Shown: one piece after another, positions 50,724-61,004 of the stretch | Layout: every line of letters starts with the position of its first letter | Numbering within the stretch: the stretch's first letter is position 1 | Assembly (NCBI RefSeq): GCF_009371975.2 | Contig: NZ_VIKT02000001.1 | Coordinates: 62,535 to 126,534 of the forward strand | Length of the DNA stretch: 64,000 nt | Direction of reading: 5' to 3' | Origin: Microcella pacifica | GTDB taxonomy: Bacteria; Actinomycetota; Actinomycetes; Actinomycetales; Microbacteriaceae | Program-made: the position numbers and the translations under genes | The notes under the pieces: generated by a model | What the model was told of the DNA's origin: nothing | The model's input: only the letters and a program-made list of their open reading frames with translations | Database searches by the model: none

Positions 50724-51776
50724 GTGACCGATTCCCCGCACGACGCCGAGCTGAGCCACCTCGACAGTGACGGGCGCGCGCGCATGGTGGACGTGAGCGG
50801 CAAGGACGTGACCGCTCGCCGGGCCGTCGCGGCGGCGCGGTACGTGACCCGGCCCGACGTCATCGCCCTGCTGCGCGACGACGCCCTGCCGAAGGCCGAC
50901 GTGCTGACGACCGCACGGCTCGCCGGCATCGGGGCGGCGAAGCGCACGAGCGAGCTCATCCCGCTGTGCCACCCGCTGCCCCTCGACGCGGTGAGCATCG
51001 ACCTCGATCTGACCGACGACGCCGTGCTCATCACCGCTACCGCCTCGACGAGCGGCCGCACGGGCGTCGAGATGGAGGCGCTCACGGCCGCGACGGTCGC
51101 AGGGCTCACCCTGCACGACATGATCAAGGCCGTGGACCCGGAGGGCACCCTCACCGATGTGCGCCTGCTCGAGAAGAGCGGCGGCAAACGCGGCGACTGG
51201 CGGCGCCAGGGCAGTGCCGGGGAGGGCGGTGCTGGTGAAGCCGGTGCCGGGGAGGCCGGGCCCGAGGTACACCACCGAGATGTGCGTGGCGGCGCTGTGC
51301 GGCCGCGCACGGCCGTCGTACTCGTCGCCTCCACCCGTGCGGCGGCGGGTACGCGCGCCGACGAGACCGGCCCCACGATCGCGCACTGGCTCGCTGCGTA
51401 CGGGCTCGCCGTCGACGAGCCGGTCGTCGTTCCCGACGCCGAGATCGGCCAGGCACTCGCAAGCGCGCTCGCAGACTCACCGGCGCTCATCATCATCACG
51501 GGCGGCACGGGAGTGAGCCCGAGCGACCGCACTCCGGAGGCCGTGCGGGCCGTCCTCGACACCGAGCTGCCCGGCATCGCCGAGGCCGTGCGCGAGCGCG
51601 GGCGGGCGGCGACCCCGACCGCCGTGCTCAGCCGCGCCGTCGCCGGGATCGCGCGGGGCACCGTCCTCGTCGCCCTGCCCGGCTCCCCCGGGGCTGTGCG
51701 CGACGGTCTCGCCGTGCTCGAGGGCAGCCTCGATCACCTGCTCGCCCAGCTCGCCGGCGGAGGCGGGCATGACTGA
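50724..51776 (+). CDS. moaC: MoaC-MogA fusion: cPMP synthase and molybdopterin adenylyltransferase (350 aa)
   Basis: Residues about 10-155 are MoaC, which makes cyclic pyranopterin monophosphate with MoaA: MVDVSGKDVTARRA, PLCHPLPLDAVSID and MEALTAATVAGLTLHDMIKAVD are intact. A Gly/Ala/Glu linker (about 160-185, imperfect GEAGAG repeats) leads to a MogA/MoaB domain (about 195-345) with GGTGVSPSDRTPEAV and LPGSPGAVRDGL. One polypeptide thus covers the first and a late step of cofactor synthesis, as in actinobacterial MoaCB proteins. The moaE gene follows with an 8-bp overlap. GTG start. Confidence 0.93.
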   Translation: MTDSPHDAELSHLDSDGRARMVDVSGKDVTARRAVAAARYVTRPDVIALLRDDALPKADVLTTARLAGIGAAKRTSELIPLCHPLPLDAVSIDLDLTDDAVLITATASTSGRTGVEMEALTAATVAGLTLHDMIKAVDPEGTLTDVRLLEKSGGKRGDWRRQGSAGEGGAGEAGAGEAGPEVHHRDVRGGAVRPRTAVVLVASTRAAAGTRADETGPTIAHWLAAYGLAVDEPVVVPDAEIGQALASALADSPALIIITGGTGVSPSDRTPEAVRAVLDTELPGIAEAVRERGRAATPTAVLSRAVAGIARGTVLVALPGSPGAVRDGLAVLEGSLDHLLAQLAGGGGHD

Positions 51777-52251
51777 GGCCCACGCGAGGACACCCCAGGG
51801 GACGGCCACGGGCGATGCTGCTCGCGACACCGGCTCGGGTGAGGCCGTGCTCGCGCTCGTGACCGACCAGCCGCTCGACGCCGCCGCCCTCGAGTCGTGG
51901 GCCGCCACCGCCGCGGACGGCGCCGTCGTGACGTTCCGCGGTGTCGTGCGCGACCACGACCACGGTGTGACCGTACGGGGGCTCGACTACCGCGCCCACC
52001 CGGAGGCCGAGAGCATGCTGCGCGCCGCGTGCGCGCGCCTCCACGAGCGCACGGGCCTGCGGGTCGCGGCGGCGCACCGCACCGGATCTCTCCTCGTCGG
52101 TGACATCGCCCTCGTCGCCGTCGTCGCCTCCCCCCACCGTGCAGAGGCGTTCGCCGCCGTCGACGGGCTCGTGGCGGAGATCAAGGCGAGCGTGCCGATC
52201 TGGAAGCGCCAGCACCTCGCCGACGGCTCGACGGAGTGGGTCGGGCTCTAG
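51769..52251 (+). CDS. moaE: Molybdopterin synthase catalytic subunit MoaE (160 aa)
   Basis: MoaE joins two MoaD thiocarboxylates to cPMP to form molybdopterin. Family motifs: DGAVVTFRGVVRDHDHG near 50, the Arg/His-rich middle and KASVPIWKRQHLADGSTEWV at the C-terminus, which supplies the catalytic Lys. The first 25 residues are a disordered Thr/Ala-rich lead. It overlaps the fusion gene upstream by 8 bp and is convergent with moaD, 9 bp away. Confidence 0.94.
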   Translation: MTEAHARTPQGTATGDAARDTGSGEAVLALVTDQPLDAAALESWAATAADGAVVTFRGVVRDHDHGVTVRGLDYRAHPEAESMLRAACARLHERTGLRVAAAHRTGSLLVGDIALVAVVASPHRAEAFAAVDGLVAEIKASVPIWKRQHLADGSTEWVGL

Positions 52252-52260
52252 CTGTCGCGC

Positions 52261-52518
52261 TCAGCCGCCCGCGAAGGGCGGCAGCACGTCGACGCGCGCC
52301 CCGATCGGCGTCGCGTCATCCCGTTGCACGACGCCATCGACGAGGAACGAGCCGTTCTCGAGCACGCGCGCCATCGGCTCGCCGTACCGGGCGATGAGGT
52401 GCGCGCGCACGGCTCCGACTGTCGTGAGGGTGTCGGACTGCTCGGCGCCGAGCACCTCCTCCTCGCACCCGGCAGCGTCGGCCGCCGCAGCGAAATAGCG
52501 CACGAGCAGCTCAGCCAC
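52261..52518 (-). CDS. moaD: Molybdopterin synthase sulfur carrier MoaD (85 aa)
   Basis: A beta-grasp ubiquitin-like protein. The start [21 protein letters not shown] and the end DVLPPFAGG match MoaD; the terminal Gly-Gly is the residue pair adenylated by MoeB and then thiocarboxylated. The GTG at 52518 overlaps the 3' end of moaA by 8 bp, so moaA-moaD form an operon convergent with moaCB-moaE. Confidence 0.93.
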   Translation of the reverse strand: MAELLVRYFAAAADAAGCEEEVLGAEQSDTLTTVGAVRAHLIARYGEPMARVLENGSFLVDGVVQRDDATPIGARVDVLPPFAGG

Positions 52519-53581
52519 CGATGGCCCCCATCGTGCGCTCGGGGCGGCGGAACCCGGCCAGGGACATCCCGTGGCCGGCCTGCTTGCCCCACATCGCCGC
52601 GCGCCAGCGCTCAGCGAGCTCGTCGTCGGTCGCACCGCCGCGCAGCAGGCCGCGCAGGTCGGTCTCGTCATCGCCGAACAGGCACGAGCGCACCGTGCCC
52701 TCCGCCGTCAGGCGCGTGCGGTCGCACGCCTCGCAGAACGACCGCGTGACGGAGGCGATGATGCCGATCGAGGCGGGGCCGCCGTCGACGAGCCAGGTCT
52801 CGGCGGGAGCGTGCGGGTCGTCGCGGTGCGGGTGGCTGAGCACGAACCGCGGTGCGAGGGAGTCGATGAGCTCCGCCGCATCGACCATGTTCTCGCGCAC
52901 CCATGCCTCGTCGGCGTCGAGCGGCATCTGCTCGATGAAACGCAGCTCCACCCCGTGGTCGAGCGCCCAGGCCACGAGATCGCCCGCGCCGTCGAGCGTG
53001 TCGCGCATGAGCACGGCGTTGATCTTGAGCGGCGTCACACCCGCGCGCCGCGCCGCCTCGATGCCCCGCAGCACGGCCGGCAGACGGTCGCGGCGCGTGA
53101 GGCGCGCGAAGTGGTCGCGGTCGACCGTGTCGAGGGAGATGTTGAGGCGGGTGAGCCCGGCCGCAAGGAGCGCATCGATGCGCCTCTCGAGGCCGATGCC
53201 GTTGGTCGTGAGAGACAGGGATGCTCCTGCCGCCACCCGCGCGCTGCGCTCCACGATCTCCACGAGGTCGGGGCGCAGCAGCGGCTCGCCCCCCGTGAAG
53301 CGGATGTCGCGCACGCCGAGGTCGTGCACCGCTAGAGCTACGAGCCGCGCGATCTCCTCCGCGCTCAGCAGCTCGTCCCGCGGGACGACGGGCAGCCCCT
53401 CGGCCGGCATGCAGTAGGTGCACCGCAGCGAGCACGCACTGGTGAGCGAGATGCGCAGGTCGCGCGCGACGCGGCCGAACCGGTCGACGAGGGCCGGCGT
53501 GTCGGGGCGCCCCGAGGTGTCGAGCGCGGCGTCGGGGTCCGCGCGGCGTAAGCCGGGCATCCCGAGAGCGATCATCGACAT
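52511..53581 (-). CDS. moaA: GTP 3',8-cyclase MoaA, radical SAM (356 aa)
   Basis: The radical SAM cluster ligands are C50, C54 and C57 in [10 protein letters not shown]. The second cluster cysteines lie in [20 protein letters not shown], and the C-terminus ends in Gly-Gly, required for activity. It also has [15 protein letters not shown] and LNISLDTVD. With the MoaC domain it converts GTP to cPMP. The ATG at 53581 has a TAGGGT -10 at leaderless spacing. Confidence 0.95.
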   Translation of the reverse strand: MSMIALGMPGLRRADPDAALDTSGRPDTPALVDRFGRVARDLRISLTSACSLRCTYCMPAEGLPVVPRDELLSAEEIARLVALAVHDLGVRDIRFTGGEPLLRPDLVEIVERSARVAAGASLSLTTNGIGLERRIDALLAAGLTRLNISLDTVDRDHFARLTRRDRLPAVLRGIEAARRAGVTPLKINAVLMRDTLDGAGDLVAWALDHGVELRFIEQMPLDADEAWVRENMVDAAELIDSLAPRFVLSHPHRDDPHAPAETWLVDGGPASIGIIASVTRSFCEACDRTRLTAEGTVRSCLFGDDETDLRGLLRGGATDDELAERWRAAMWGKQAGHGMSLAGFRRPERTMGAIGG

Positions 53582-53587
53582 GACGTC

Positions 53588-53593
53588 ACCCTA
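53588..53593 (-). promoter_or_regulatory. -10 hexamer TAGGGT, probable leaderless promoter of moaA
   Basis: On the minus strand it ends 6 nt before the ATG at 53581. Confidence 0.5.
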
Positions 53594-53670
53594 ACCGCCG
53601 CGGCCGAGTACTCCGTTGTCGCTCTCGACCGACCATGCCCGCCCCGTACGATCGAGGAGGAGGTTGCCTC

Positions 53671-54444
53671 ATGCCGTTTCTCACCGCCGCGGGCGAGCCG
53701 CTCGACGCGCTGCCGCTGATCTACCGGCGCGGTCGCGACTTCCAGGTCGCGGAGGACTTCCTCTACCTGAACCCGCGTGACGGCATCCGCACGCTCGTGC
53801 CCGCGCACGAGCTCGACCTGCCACCGCGGGACGGCAACAGCACTGACTTCGCCTCGGTGCCGCCGTTCCTGTGGGGGCTCATCGCCAACTACGGCACGCA
53901 GACGCTGCCGGCCATCATGCACGACGCGCTCGTCGGGCAGCTGCTGCGGGAGCCGGAGGAGCAGCGGCTCGCGCTGCGGCGGGAGGCCGACGAGCTGTTC
54001 CGCGTCGCCCTCATCGACAACGGCGTGCACCGTCTGCGCGCGCGCGTGATGTGGGCGGCGGTCGGCCTCGAGAGCTGGGGACGGCACGGTGGAGCGCTCG
54101 GGAGGCTGCTCATCGGGCAGGTCGCCGTGGGTGTGCTCGCGATCGTCGCGGCCGTCGCCCTCGGCGTCGCGGTATCGCCGTGGTGGTTCGCGCTCGCCCT
54201 CGCACCGCTCCTGCTCGCCGCCCCGTGGGGTTCCACGTTCGGCCTCGTGAGCACAGCGACCTACCTGGCAGCGCTCTATGCTCCGCTCATCCTCGGCGCT
54301 TTCCTCGCCTCGCACGTCGAGAACGCGATCGCGATGATCGTGTGGCTCGCGACCGGGTGCAAGGGTCCCCGGCCGCGCGCCGAGCCGACGGTCGCGTGGA
54401 AAGAGGAGTACGCGCCCGAGTCGGCGGCCCCGAGGGCCCGCTGA
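53671..54444 (+). CDS. DUF1353-like protein with C-terminal membrane segments (257 aa)
   Basis: The N-terminal 140 residues resemble the DUF1353 family, found often in phages: GNSTDFASVPPFLWGLI near 60 and IMHDALVGQLL near 83, with conserved Asp and His positions. Two long hydrophobic segments follow (about 150-175 and 195-225), then a basic tail. Function is unknown; a hydrolase-like site is possible but unproven. GAGGAGGAGG lies 7 nt before the ATG. It lies at the right end of the molybdenum island, not in an operon with its neighbours. Confidence 0.6.
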   Translation: MPFLTAAGEPLDALPLIYRRGRDFQVAEDFLYLNPRDGIRTLVPAHELDLPPRDGNSTDFASVPPFLWGLIANYGTQTLPAIMHDALVGQLLREPEEQRLALRREADELFRVALIDNGVHRLRARVMWAAVGLESWGRHGGALGRLLIGQVAVGVLAIVAAVALGVAVSPWWFALALAPLLLAAPWGSTFGLVSTATYLAALYAPLILGAFLASHVENAIAMIVWLATGCKGPRPRAEPTVAWKEEYAPESAAPRAR

Positions 54445-54445
54445 C

Positions 54446-54459
54446 CCGGGCGCGCCCGG
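54446..54459. terminator. 14-bp palindrome after the DUF1353-like gene
   Basis: CCGGGCGCGCCCGG begins 2 bp after the stop and lies between convergent genes. The loop would be minimal, and there is no T-tract. Confidence 0.4.
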
Positions 54460-54475
54460 TCATGCTGTGGTGCTG

Positions 54476-55558
<1,083 letters not shown>

Positions 55559-56068
55559 CTAGTTCTTGAGGACGCGCTCGCTGATGCTCTTCGAGCCTCG
55601 ACCGATCGCGAGCAAGCCCGACTGCGCGATCTCCTTGATGCCGTACGGGTCGAGGACGCGCAGGAAGGCCTCGACCTTGGGGGTGTCGCCCGTGACCTCG
55701 ATCACGAGGGAGTCGGGGGCGACGTCGACGACGCGGGCGCGGAAGAGGTTGACGGCCTCGAGCACCTGCGAGCGCGTCGAGTTGTCGACACGCACCTTCA
55801 CGAGCATGTGCTCGCGCTCGACGGCCTGGGAGGAGTCGAGTTCGACGATCTTGAGCACGTTGATGAGCTTGTTGAGCTGCTTCGTGATCTGCTCGAGCGG
55901 CAGGCCGGAGACCTGCACGACGACGGTGATGCGCGAGAGGCCCTCGACCTCGGTCGTGCCGACGGCGAGGGAGGAGATGTTGAACCCGCGGCGGGCGAAG
56001 AGCCCGGCGACGCGCGTGAGCAGGCCGGGCTTGTCCTCGACGAGCAGGGAGAGCACGTGGTAGGTCAT
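55559..56068 (-). CDS. ilvN: Acetolactate synthase small regulatory subunit (169 aa)
   Basis: An N-terminal ACT domain (YHVLSLLVEDKPGLLTRVAGLFARRGFNISSLAVG) and a second ACT-like C-terminal half, as in the standard IlvN/IlvH family that gives valine feedback control to IlvB. It starts 4 bp after the ilvB stop and lies 57 bp before ilvC. Length is normal. Confidence 0.95.
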   Translation of the reverse strand: MTYHVLSLLVEDKPGLLTRVAGLFARRGFNISSLAVGTTEVEGLSRITVVVQVSGLPLEQITKQLNKLINVLKIVELDSSQAVEREHMLVKVRVDNSTRSQVLEAVNLFRARVVDVAPDSLVIEVTGDTPKVEAFLRVLDPYGIKEIAQSGLLAIGRGSKSISERVLKN

Positions 56069-56072
56069 CGGT

Positions 56073-57911
56073 CTACTCCTCGTACCAGTCGGGGGCGTGG
56101 TCGCGGGCGTATTGCACCTGCGAGTTGCCGACGCCCTGCGGAACCATGGGCCACACCATCGCGTCGCGGCTCACGATGAAGTCGATGACGACCGGGCGGT
56201 CGTTGGTCTCCATGGCGAGGCGGATGGCCGGCTCGACCTCCTCGGGCGTCGTGACGCGGATGCCGAGCGCGCCGTAGGCGTCGGCCATCTTCACGAAGTC
56301 GGGGATCATGACCGTGTCGTGCCCGGTATTGAGGTCGGTGAACGAGTGCCGGCCCTCGTAGAAGAGGGTCTGCCACTGACGCACCATGCCGAGCGAGGAG
56401 TTGTTGATGATGGCGACCTTGATGGGGATGTTGTTGATGGTGCAGGTCGCGAGCTCCTGATTGGTCATCTGGAAGCAGCCGTCGCCGTCGATGGCCCACA
56501 CGAGCCGGTCGGGCTGGGCCACCTTCGCGCCCATGGCGGCAGGCACCGCGTAGCCCATCGTTCCCGCACCGCCCGAGTTGAGCCATGCGCCGGGGCGCTC
56601 GTACTTGACGAACTGCGCCGACCACATCTGGTGCTGACCCACGCCCGCGGCGTAGACGGCCTCGGGGCCGGAGAGCTCGCCGATCTTCTCGATGACCCAC
56701 TGCGGGGAGAGCTGGCCGTCCTCCGGGATGGTGTAGCCGAGCGGGTACTGCGACTTGAGGGTCTTCAGCCGGGTCCACCAGTCGGCGGTGTCGCTCGGGT
56801 GCGCGGCGACCGCCTCGTCGTAGGCGGGCAGGAGGTCGAGCAGCACTTCGCGCACGTCGCCGACGATGGGCACATCCGCATGGCGGATCTTGCCGATCTC
56901 GGCGGGGTCGATGTCGACATGGATGACCTTGGCACCGGGAGCGAACTCGCTCACCTTGCCGGTCACGCGGTCGTCGAATCGTGCTCCGAGGGCGATGAGC
57001 AGATCGCTCTCCTGCAGTGCGAGCACCGCCGGCACAGTGCCGTGCATGCCGGGCATGCCGAGCTGCTGGGGGTGGCTGTCGGGGAAGGCTCCGCGCGCCA
57101 TGAGGGTCGTGACGACGGGCGCCCCGGTCTTCTCGGCGAACTCGAGCAGCTCGCGGTGAGCACCGGCGCGCACGACGCCGCCGCCGACGTAGAGCACGGG
57201 CTTGCGGGCTTCGGCGATGAGCTGCGCGGCGGCCTGGATCTGCTTGCCGTGCGCCTTGGTGACGGGTCGGTAGCCGGGCAGGTCGATCTTGGGGGGCCAG
57301 ATGAACGGCGCGCTCTTCTGCTGAGCATCCTTCGTGACGTCGACGAGCACGGGGCCGGGGCGCCCGGTCGTGGCGATGTGAACCGCCGCGGCGATCACTC
57401 CGGGCACGTCCTCGGGCTTGGTCACGAGGAAGGAGTGCTTCGTGATGGGCATCGTGATGCCCGTGATGTCGACCTCCTGGAAGGCGTCCGTGCCCATCGA
57501 GGTGGAGAACACCTGGCCGGTGATGGCGAGCATGGGCACAGAGTCCATGTGAGCATCCGCGATCGCCGTCACGAGGTTCGTCGCGCCGGGCCCCGAGGTC
57601 GCGATGCAGACGCCGAGCCGGCCGCTCGAGGAGGCGTAGCCCTCGGCCGCGTGGCCGGCGCCCTGCTCGTGACGGACGAGGATGTGCCGGATGGCGGTGG
57701 ACGCCATGAGCTCGTCGTAGAACGGCATGATGGCGCCGCCGGGCAGGCCGAAGACATCGGTGACGCCGAGGCGCTCGAGAGAGGCCAGAATCGCACCGGA
57801 ACCGGTGAGGATGGGCGGCTCAGCGGCGGCCTTGGCGGAGGCCGCCGAGGTGGCCTTGCCCGCAGCGGCACGCGCGGGCGGGTTCGGCACGGGAGTCGAT
57901 TCCGTGGTCAT
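56073..57911 (-). CDS. ilvB: Acetolactate synthase large subunit (612 aa)
   Basis: TPP-dependent enzyme making acetolactate and acetohydroxybutyrate. It has [14 protein letters not shown] with the catalytic Glu in [14 protein letters not shown], an FAD-binding middle domain, and the TPP motif [14 protein letters not shown]...NN near residue 475. The first 30 residues are an Ala/Pro-rich extension common in actinobacteria. The ATG at 57911 is 55 bp downstream of ilvD; no leader peptide with a run of Val/Leu/Ile codons is visible in that short gap. AAGGA lies 13-17 nt upstream. Confidence 0.95.
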   Translation of the reverse strand: MTTESTPVPNPPARAAAGKATSAASAKAAAEPPILTGSGAILASLERLGVTDVFGLPGGAIMPFYDELMASTAIRHILVRHEQGAGHAAEGYASSSGRLGVCIATSGPGATNLVTAIADAHMDSVPMLAITGQVFSTSMGTDAFQEVDITGITMPITKHSFLVTKPEDVPGVIAAAVHIATTGRPGPVLVDVTKDAQQKSAPFIWPPKIDLPGYRPVTKAHGKQIQAAAQLIAEARKPVLYVGGGVVRAGAHRELLEFAEKTGAPVVTTLMARGAFPDSHPQQLGMPGMHGTVPAVLALQESDLLIALGARFDDRVTGKVSEFAPGAKVIHVDIDPAEIGKIRHADVPIVGDVREVLLDLLPAYDEAVAAHPSDTADWWTRLKTLKSQYPLGYTIPEDGQLSPQWVIEKIGELSGPEAVYAAGVGQHQMWSAQFVKYERPGAWLNSGGAGTMGYAVPAAMGAKVAQPDRLVWAIDGDGCFQMTNQELATCTINNIPIKVAIINNSSLGMVRQWQTLFYEGRHSFTDLNTGHDTVMIPDFVKMADAYGALGIRVTTPEEVEPAIRLAMETNDRPVVIDFIVSRDAMVWPMVPQGVGNSQVQYARDHAPDWYEE

Positions 57912-57966
57912 GAAGTTGCACGTCCTTGCAGAGTGTCGGCGATCGTGGGCGGGCGCACCGCGCGCA

Positions 57967-59661
57967 TCACCCGGTGACCGCTCCCTGTGCGGCGGACCGC
58001 ACGAGCTTGGAGTACTTGGCGAGAACGCCACGGGTGTAACGCGGGGGCAGGGGCGCCCAGTGGGTGCGGCGCGCCTCCAGCTCGGCCTCGTCGACCAGTA
58101 GGTCGAGTGAGCGAGCAGCGATATCGACCCGTATGAGATCACCATCGCGCACGAAGGCGATGGGACCAGCGTCCACCGCTTCGGGAGCTATGTGGCCGAT
58201 GCACAGCCCGGTTGTGCCGCCTGAGAATCGACCGTCGGTCAAGAGTAATACATCCTTGCCGAGTCCCGCGCCCTTGATGGCGGCGGTGATGGCGAGCATC
58301 TCGCGCATGCCGGGGCCACCCTTGGGGCCCTCGTACCGGATGACGACGACATCGCCCGCCGTGATCTCTCCGTTGGTGAGGGCATCCATCGCCGCGCGCT
58401 CGCGCTCGAAGACGCGCGCCGGGCCCTCGAACACCGCGGCGTCGAAGCCGGCCGTCTTCACGACGGCGCCCTCCGGGGCGAGGGTGCCCTTGAGGATCGT
58501 GAGACCGCCGGTCGCGTGGATCGGATTGTCGAGGGTGCGCAGCACCTCGCCGTCGAGCGGATCGGGGTCGAGCTCGGCGAGGTTCTCGGCCATGGTCTTG
58601 CCGGTGACGGTGAGCGCGTCGCCGTGCAGGAGCCCGGCATCCAGCAGCGCCTTGAGCAGCACCGGCAACCCGCCCTGCCTGTCGACGTCGTTCATGACGT
58701 AGTTGCCGAAGGGCTTGAGGTCGCCGATGTGGGGCACCTTGCTGCCGATGCGGTTGAAGTCGTCGAGGGTGAGCTCGACCTCGGCCTCATGCGCGATCGC
58801 GAGCAGGTGCAGCACCACGTTCGTGGAGCCACCGAGGGCCATCGCGACCGTGATCGCGTTCTCGAAGGCCTCCTTGGTGAGGATCTGCCGTGCCGTGATG
58901 CCCTTCTTGAGCAGGTTCACGACAGCCTCGCCGCTGCGGTGGGCGTACATGTCGCGACGGCGATCGTAGGATGCTGGGCTCGCCGACCCCGGAAGGCTCA
59001 GGCCGAGCGCCTCGGCCACGGAGGCCATCGTGTTCGCGGTGTACATGCCGCCACAGGCACCTTCACCGGGGGCGAAGGAGCACTCGATGCGATGAGCGTC
59101 CTCGGCGGTCATCTTGCCGGCCTTCACCGCGCCGACGGCCTCGAAGGAGTCGATGATCGTGATGGGCTTCTCGGTGCCGTCGCTGAGCTTGACCCAGCCG
59201 GGCGCGATCGAGCCGGCATAGAGGAACACGCTCGCGAGGTCGAGGCGCGCCGCGGCCATGAGCATGCCGGGGATCGACTTGTCGCAGCCGGCGAGCAGCA
59301 CCGAGCCGTCGAGGCGCTCCGCCTGCATGACCGTCTCGACGCTGTCGGCGATGACCTCGCGGCTCACGAGCGAGAAGTGCATGCCCTCGTGGCCCATCGA
59401 GATGCCGTCGCTCACGCTCACGGTGCCGAACTGCAGGGGGTACCCGCCGCCCGCGTGCACGCCCTCCTTGGCGCCCTGCGCGAGACGGCCGAGCGAGAGG
59501 TTGCACGGGGTGATCTCGTTCCAGGAGCTCGCGATGCCGATCTGCGCCTTGTCCCAGTCGTCATCGCCCATGCCGACAGCGCGCAGCATGCCGCGCGACG
59601 TGGTCGCTTCGATGCCATCGGTGACGACGCGGGAACGGGGCTTGTGATCGACCTCGGTCAT
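57967..59661 (-). CDS. ilvD: Dihydroxy-acid dehydratase (564 aa)
   Basis: Dehydrates dihydroxy acids to the keto acids of Val and Ile. Three conserved cysteines (C53 in [11 protein letters not shown]126 in [11 protein letters not shown]203 in [12 protein letters not shown]) would bind the Fe-S cluster, in the layout of [2Fe-2S] enzymes of plants and mycobacteria. The Mg2+ and catalytic region [20 protein letters not shown] is present. The ATG at 59661 has a TAGACT -10 at 7-nt spacing. The gene begins the ilvD-B-N-C array. Confidence 0.95.
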   Translation of the reverse strand: MTEVDHKPRSRVVTDGIEATTSRGMLRAVGMGDDDWDKAQIGIASSWNEITPCNLSLGRLAQGAKEGVHAGGGYPLQFGTVSVSDGISMGHEGMHFSLVSREVIADSVETVMQAERLDGSVLLAGCDKSIPGMLMAAARLDLASVFLYAGSIAPGWVKLSDGTEKPITIIDSFEAVGAVKAGKMTAEDAHRIECSFAPGEGACGGMYTANTMASVAEALGLSLPGSASPASYDRRRDMYAHRSGEAVVNLLKKGITARQILTKEAFENAITVAMALGGSTNVVLHLLAIAHEAEVELTLDDFNRIGSKVPHIGDLKPFGNYVMNDVDRQGGLPVLLKALLDAGLLHGDALTVTGKTMAENLAELDPDPLDGEVLRTLDNPIHATGGLTILKGTLAPEGAVVKTAGFDAAVFEGPARVFERERAAMDALTNGEITAGDVVVIRYEGPKGGPGMREMLAITAAIKGAGLGKDVLLLTDGRFSGGTTGLCIGHIAPEAVDAGPIAFVRDGDLIRVDIAARSLDLLVDEAELEARRTHWAPLPPRYTRGVLAKYSKLVRSAAQGAVTG

Positions 59662-59668
59662 GCCCTCG

Positions 59669-59674
59669 AGTCTA
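59669..59674 (-). promoter_or_regulatory. -10 hexamer TAGACT, probable leaderless promoter of ilvD
   Basis: On the minus strand it ends 7 nt before the ATG at 59661, in the 55-bp gap after mrpG. Confidence 0.45.
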
Positions 59675-59716
59675 GGACGTGCGGCTGATGCTCGCCGACC
59701 CGCGCCCGGGCTCCGC

Positions 59717-60115
59717 TCAGGCCTCGTCGTCGTCGCTCGAGACGACACTCGAGCGCGAGGCCTCCTCGATGTCGGGAGCAAGCTCGTCGGCCACGAGACC
59801 GTCGGGATCGTAGGCGCCCGTGCGGTACCCCGAGCGGCCGACCATGTGAGCCGAGATGGGCGAGGTGAGCATCTGGAAGACGATGACGGGCAGCAGGAGC
59901 AGGAGCGCCGCCCAGCTGCGCACGCTCAGGGCGAGCGCGATGACGATGAGGATCAGACCGAGGATCTGCGGCTTGGTCGCCGCGTGCAGCCGTGCGAGGG
60001 CATCCGGGAATCGGATGAGGCCGACCGCGGCGGCCAGCGAGAGCGCCGCTCCCACGACGAGGAGGACGGCGGAGGAGATGTCGAGAATCGTGTCCCAGGG
60101 CTCGAGGTCGAACAT
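59717..60115 (-). CDS. mrpG: Mrp antiporter subunit MrpG/MnhG (132 aa)
   Basis: Three hydrophobic segments with the MnhG signature [29 protein letters not shown]. The C-terminal 40 residues are an acidic tail (VVSSDDDEA), longer than in most MrpG proteins. Start ATG overlaps the last base of the mrpF stop. Final gene of the mrpABCDEFG order; ilvD follows after 55 bp. Confidence 0.9.
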   Translation of the reverse strand: MFDLEPWDTILDISSAVLLVVGAALSLAAAVGLIRFPDALARLHAATKPQILGLILIVIALALSVRSWAALLLLLPVIVFQMLTSPISAHMVGRSGYRTGAYDPDGLVADELAPDIEEASRSSVVSSDDDEA

Positions 60116-60402
60116 CACGGCACGTCCTTCCGCCACGGGCTGCCCTCGGTCTTCGTCACGAAGCGCGCGACCGCGACGGTGCCGAAGATCGCGGTCGCCG
60201 CGAGGATGACCATGAGAGGGATCGTGCGCGTGTGGGCGTTGATGACCATCTCCGTCGCGACCACGAGGATGAGCGTCGTGAGCAGCACGTCGGAGGCGAT
60301 CACGCGATCGAGGATCGTCGGGCCCACGATCACGCGGTACATGGAGATGATCGCCGTCGCGGCGAGCAGAGCGGCGGCGATGCCGTAGAGGATCTCGACC
60401 AT
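60115..60402 (-). CDS. mrpF: Mrp antiporter subunit MrpF/MnhF (95 aa)
   Basis: A three-helix subunit with YRVIVGPTILDRVIASDVLLT, the standard MrpF segment. Overlaps mrpE and mrpG by one base each (TGATG), so the ribosome can reinitiate between subunits. The usual length for the family. Confidence 0.9.
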   Translation of the reverse strand: MVEILYGIAAALLAATAIISMYRVIVGPTILDRVIASDVLLTTLILVVATEMVINAHTRTIPLMVILAATAIFGTVAVARFVTKTEGSPWRKDVP

Positions 60403-61004
60403 CAGCGCACCAGCTCCCACTCCGCCTTCGAGCCGATCGCGGCGATGATGAGGCGCTCGATGCTCAGGGTGTGGTGCCGTGCTTCCTCGACATCGTCGGC
60501 GCTCGAGGCTCCGAGCACGTGCACGTAGAGCACGGCGTGCCGTCGATCGACCTCGATCACGAGGGAGCCGGGTACGAGCGAGATCGTGATGGAGGTGAGG
60601 GTCATGATGATGTCGGCGCGCGTGCGCAGCTGCACGCGCACGATCGCACTGCGGGATCGACCCTTCGGGGCGAACGCGAGCGCCGCCACCTGGAAGGACG
60701 CGACGAAGAGCTCGCCGAAGAATCGGGTGAGGAAGGCGATCGCCCAGAAGGGGTTGAAGCGGCGCGAGAGCTCGACGGGCGGCAGGTAGAAGGCGCGCGT
60801 CACCAGTAGCGCGACGACGATGCCCGTGAGGATGGTCAGCACGGAGACGGAGCCCCACAGCATCATCCAGAGGAGCACGAGTGCGACGAGCAGCGGCAGC
60901 TGCTGCAGGAACGTAGCGTGGGCGCGGTCCTCCGACATGGTCGGCAGGTCGTCATCCGCGGTCTCGTTCCGAGGTGCGCCGTCGTTGACGGTGTCGTCGA
61001 TCAT
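60402..61004 (-). CDS. mrpE: Mrp antiporter subunit MrpE/MnhE (200 aa)
   Basis: MnhE family: two or three N-terminal hydrophobic segments, LTRFFGELFVASFQVA, and a soluble C-terminal region with TSITISLVPGSLVIEVDR. The first 30 residues are an acidic extension. Overlaps mrpD by ATGA. In the complex MrpE links the D and F-G modules. Confidence 0.9.
   Translation of the reverse strand: MIDDTVNDGAPRNETADDDLPTMSEDRAHATFLQQLPLLVALVLLWMMLWGSVSVLTILTGIVVALLVTRAFYLPPVELSRRFNPFWAIAFLTRFFGELFVASFQVAALAFAPKGRSRSAIVRVQLRTRADIIMTLTSITISLVPGSLVIEVDRRHAVLYVHVLGASSADDVEEARHHTLSIERLIIAAIGSKAEWELVR

Noticed and set aside
57912-57966. Attenuator leader peptide before ilvB
   Set aside because: The 55-bp gap holds no small frame with a run of branched-chain codons and no convincing terminator/antiterminator pair.
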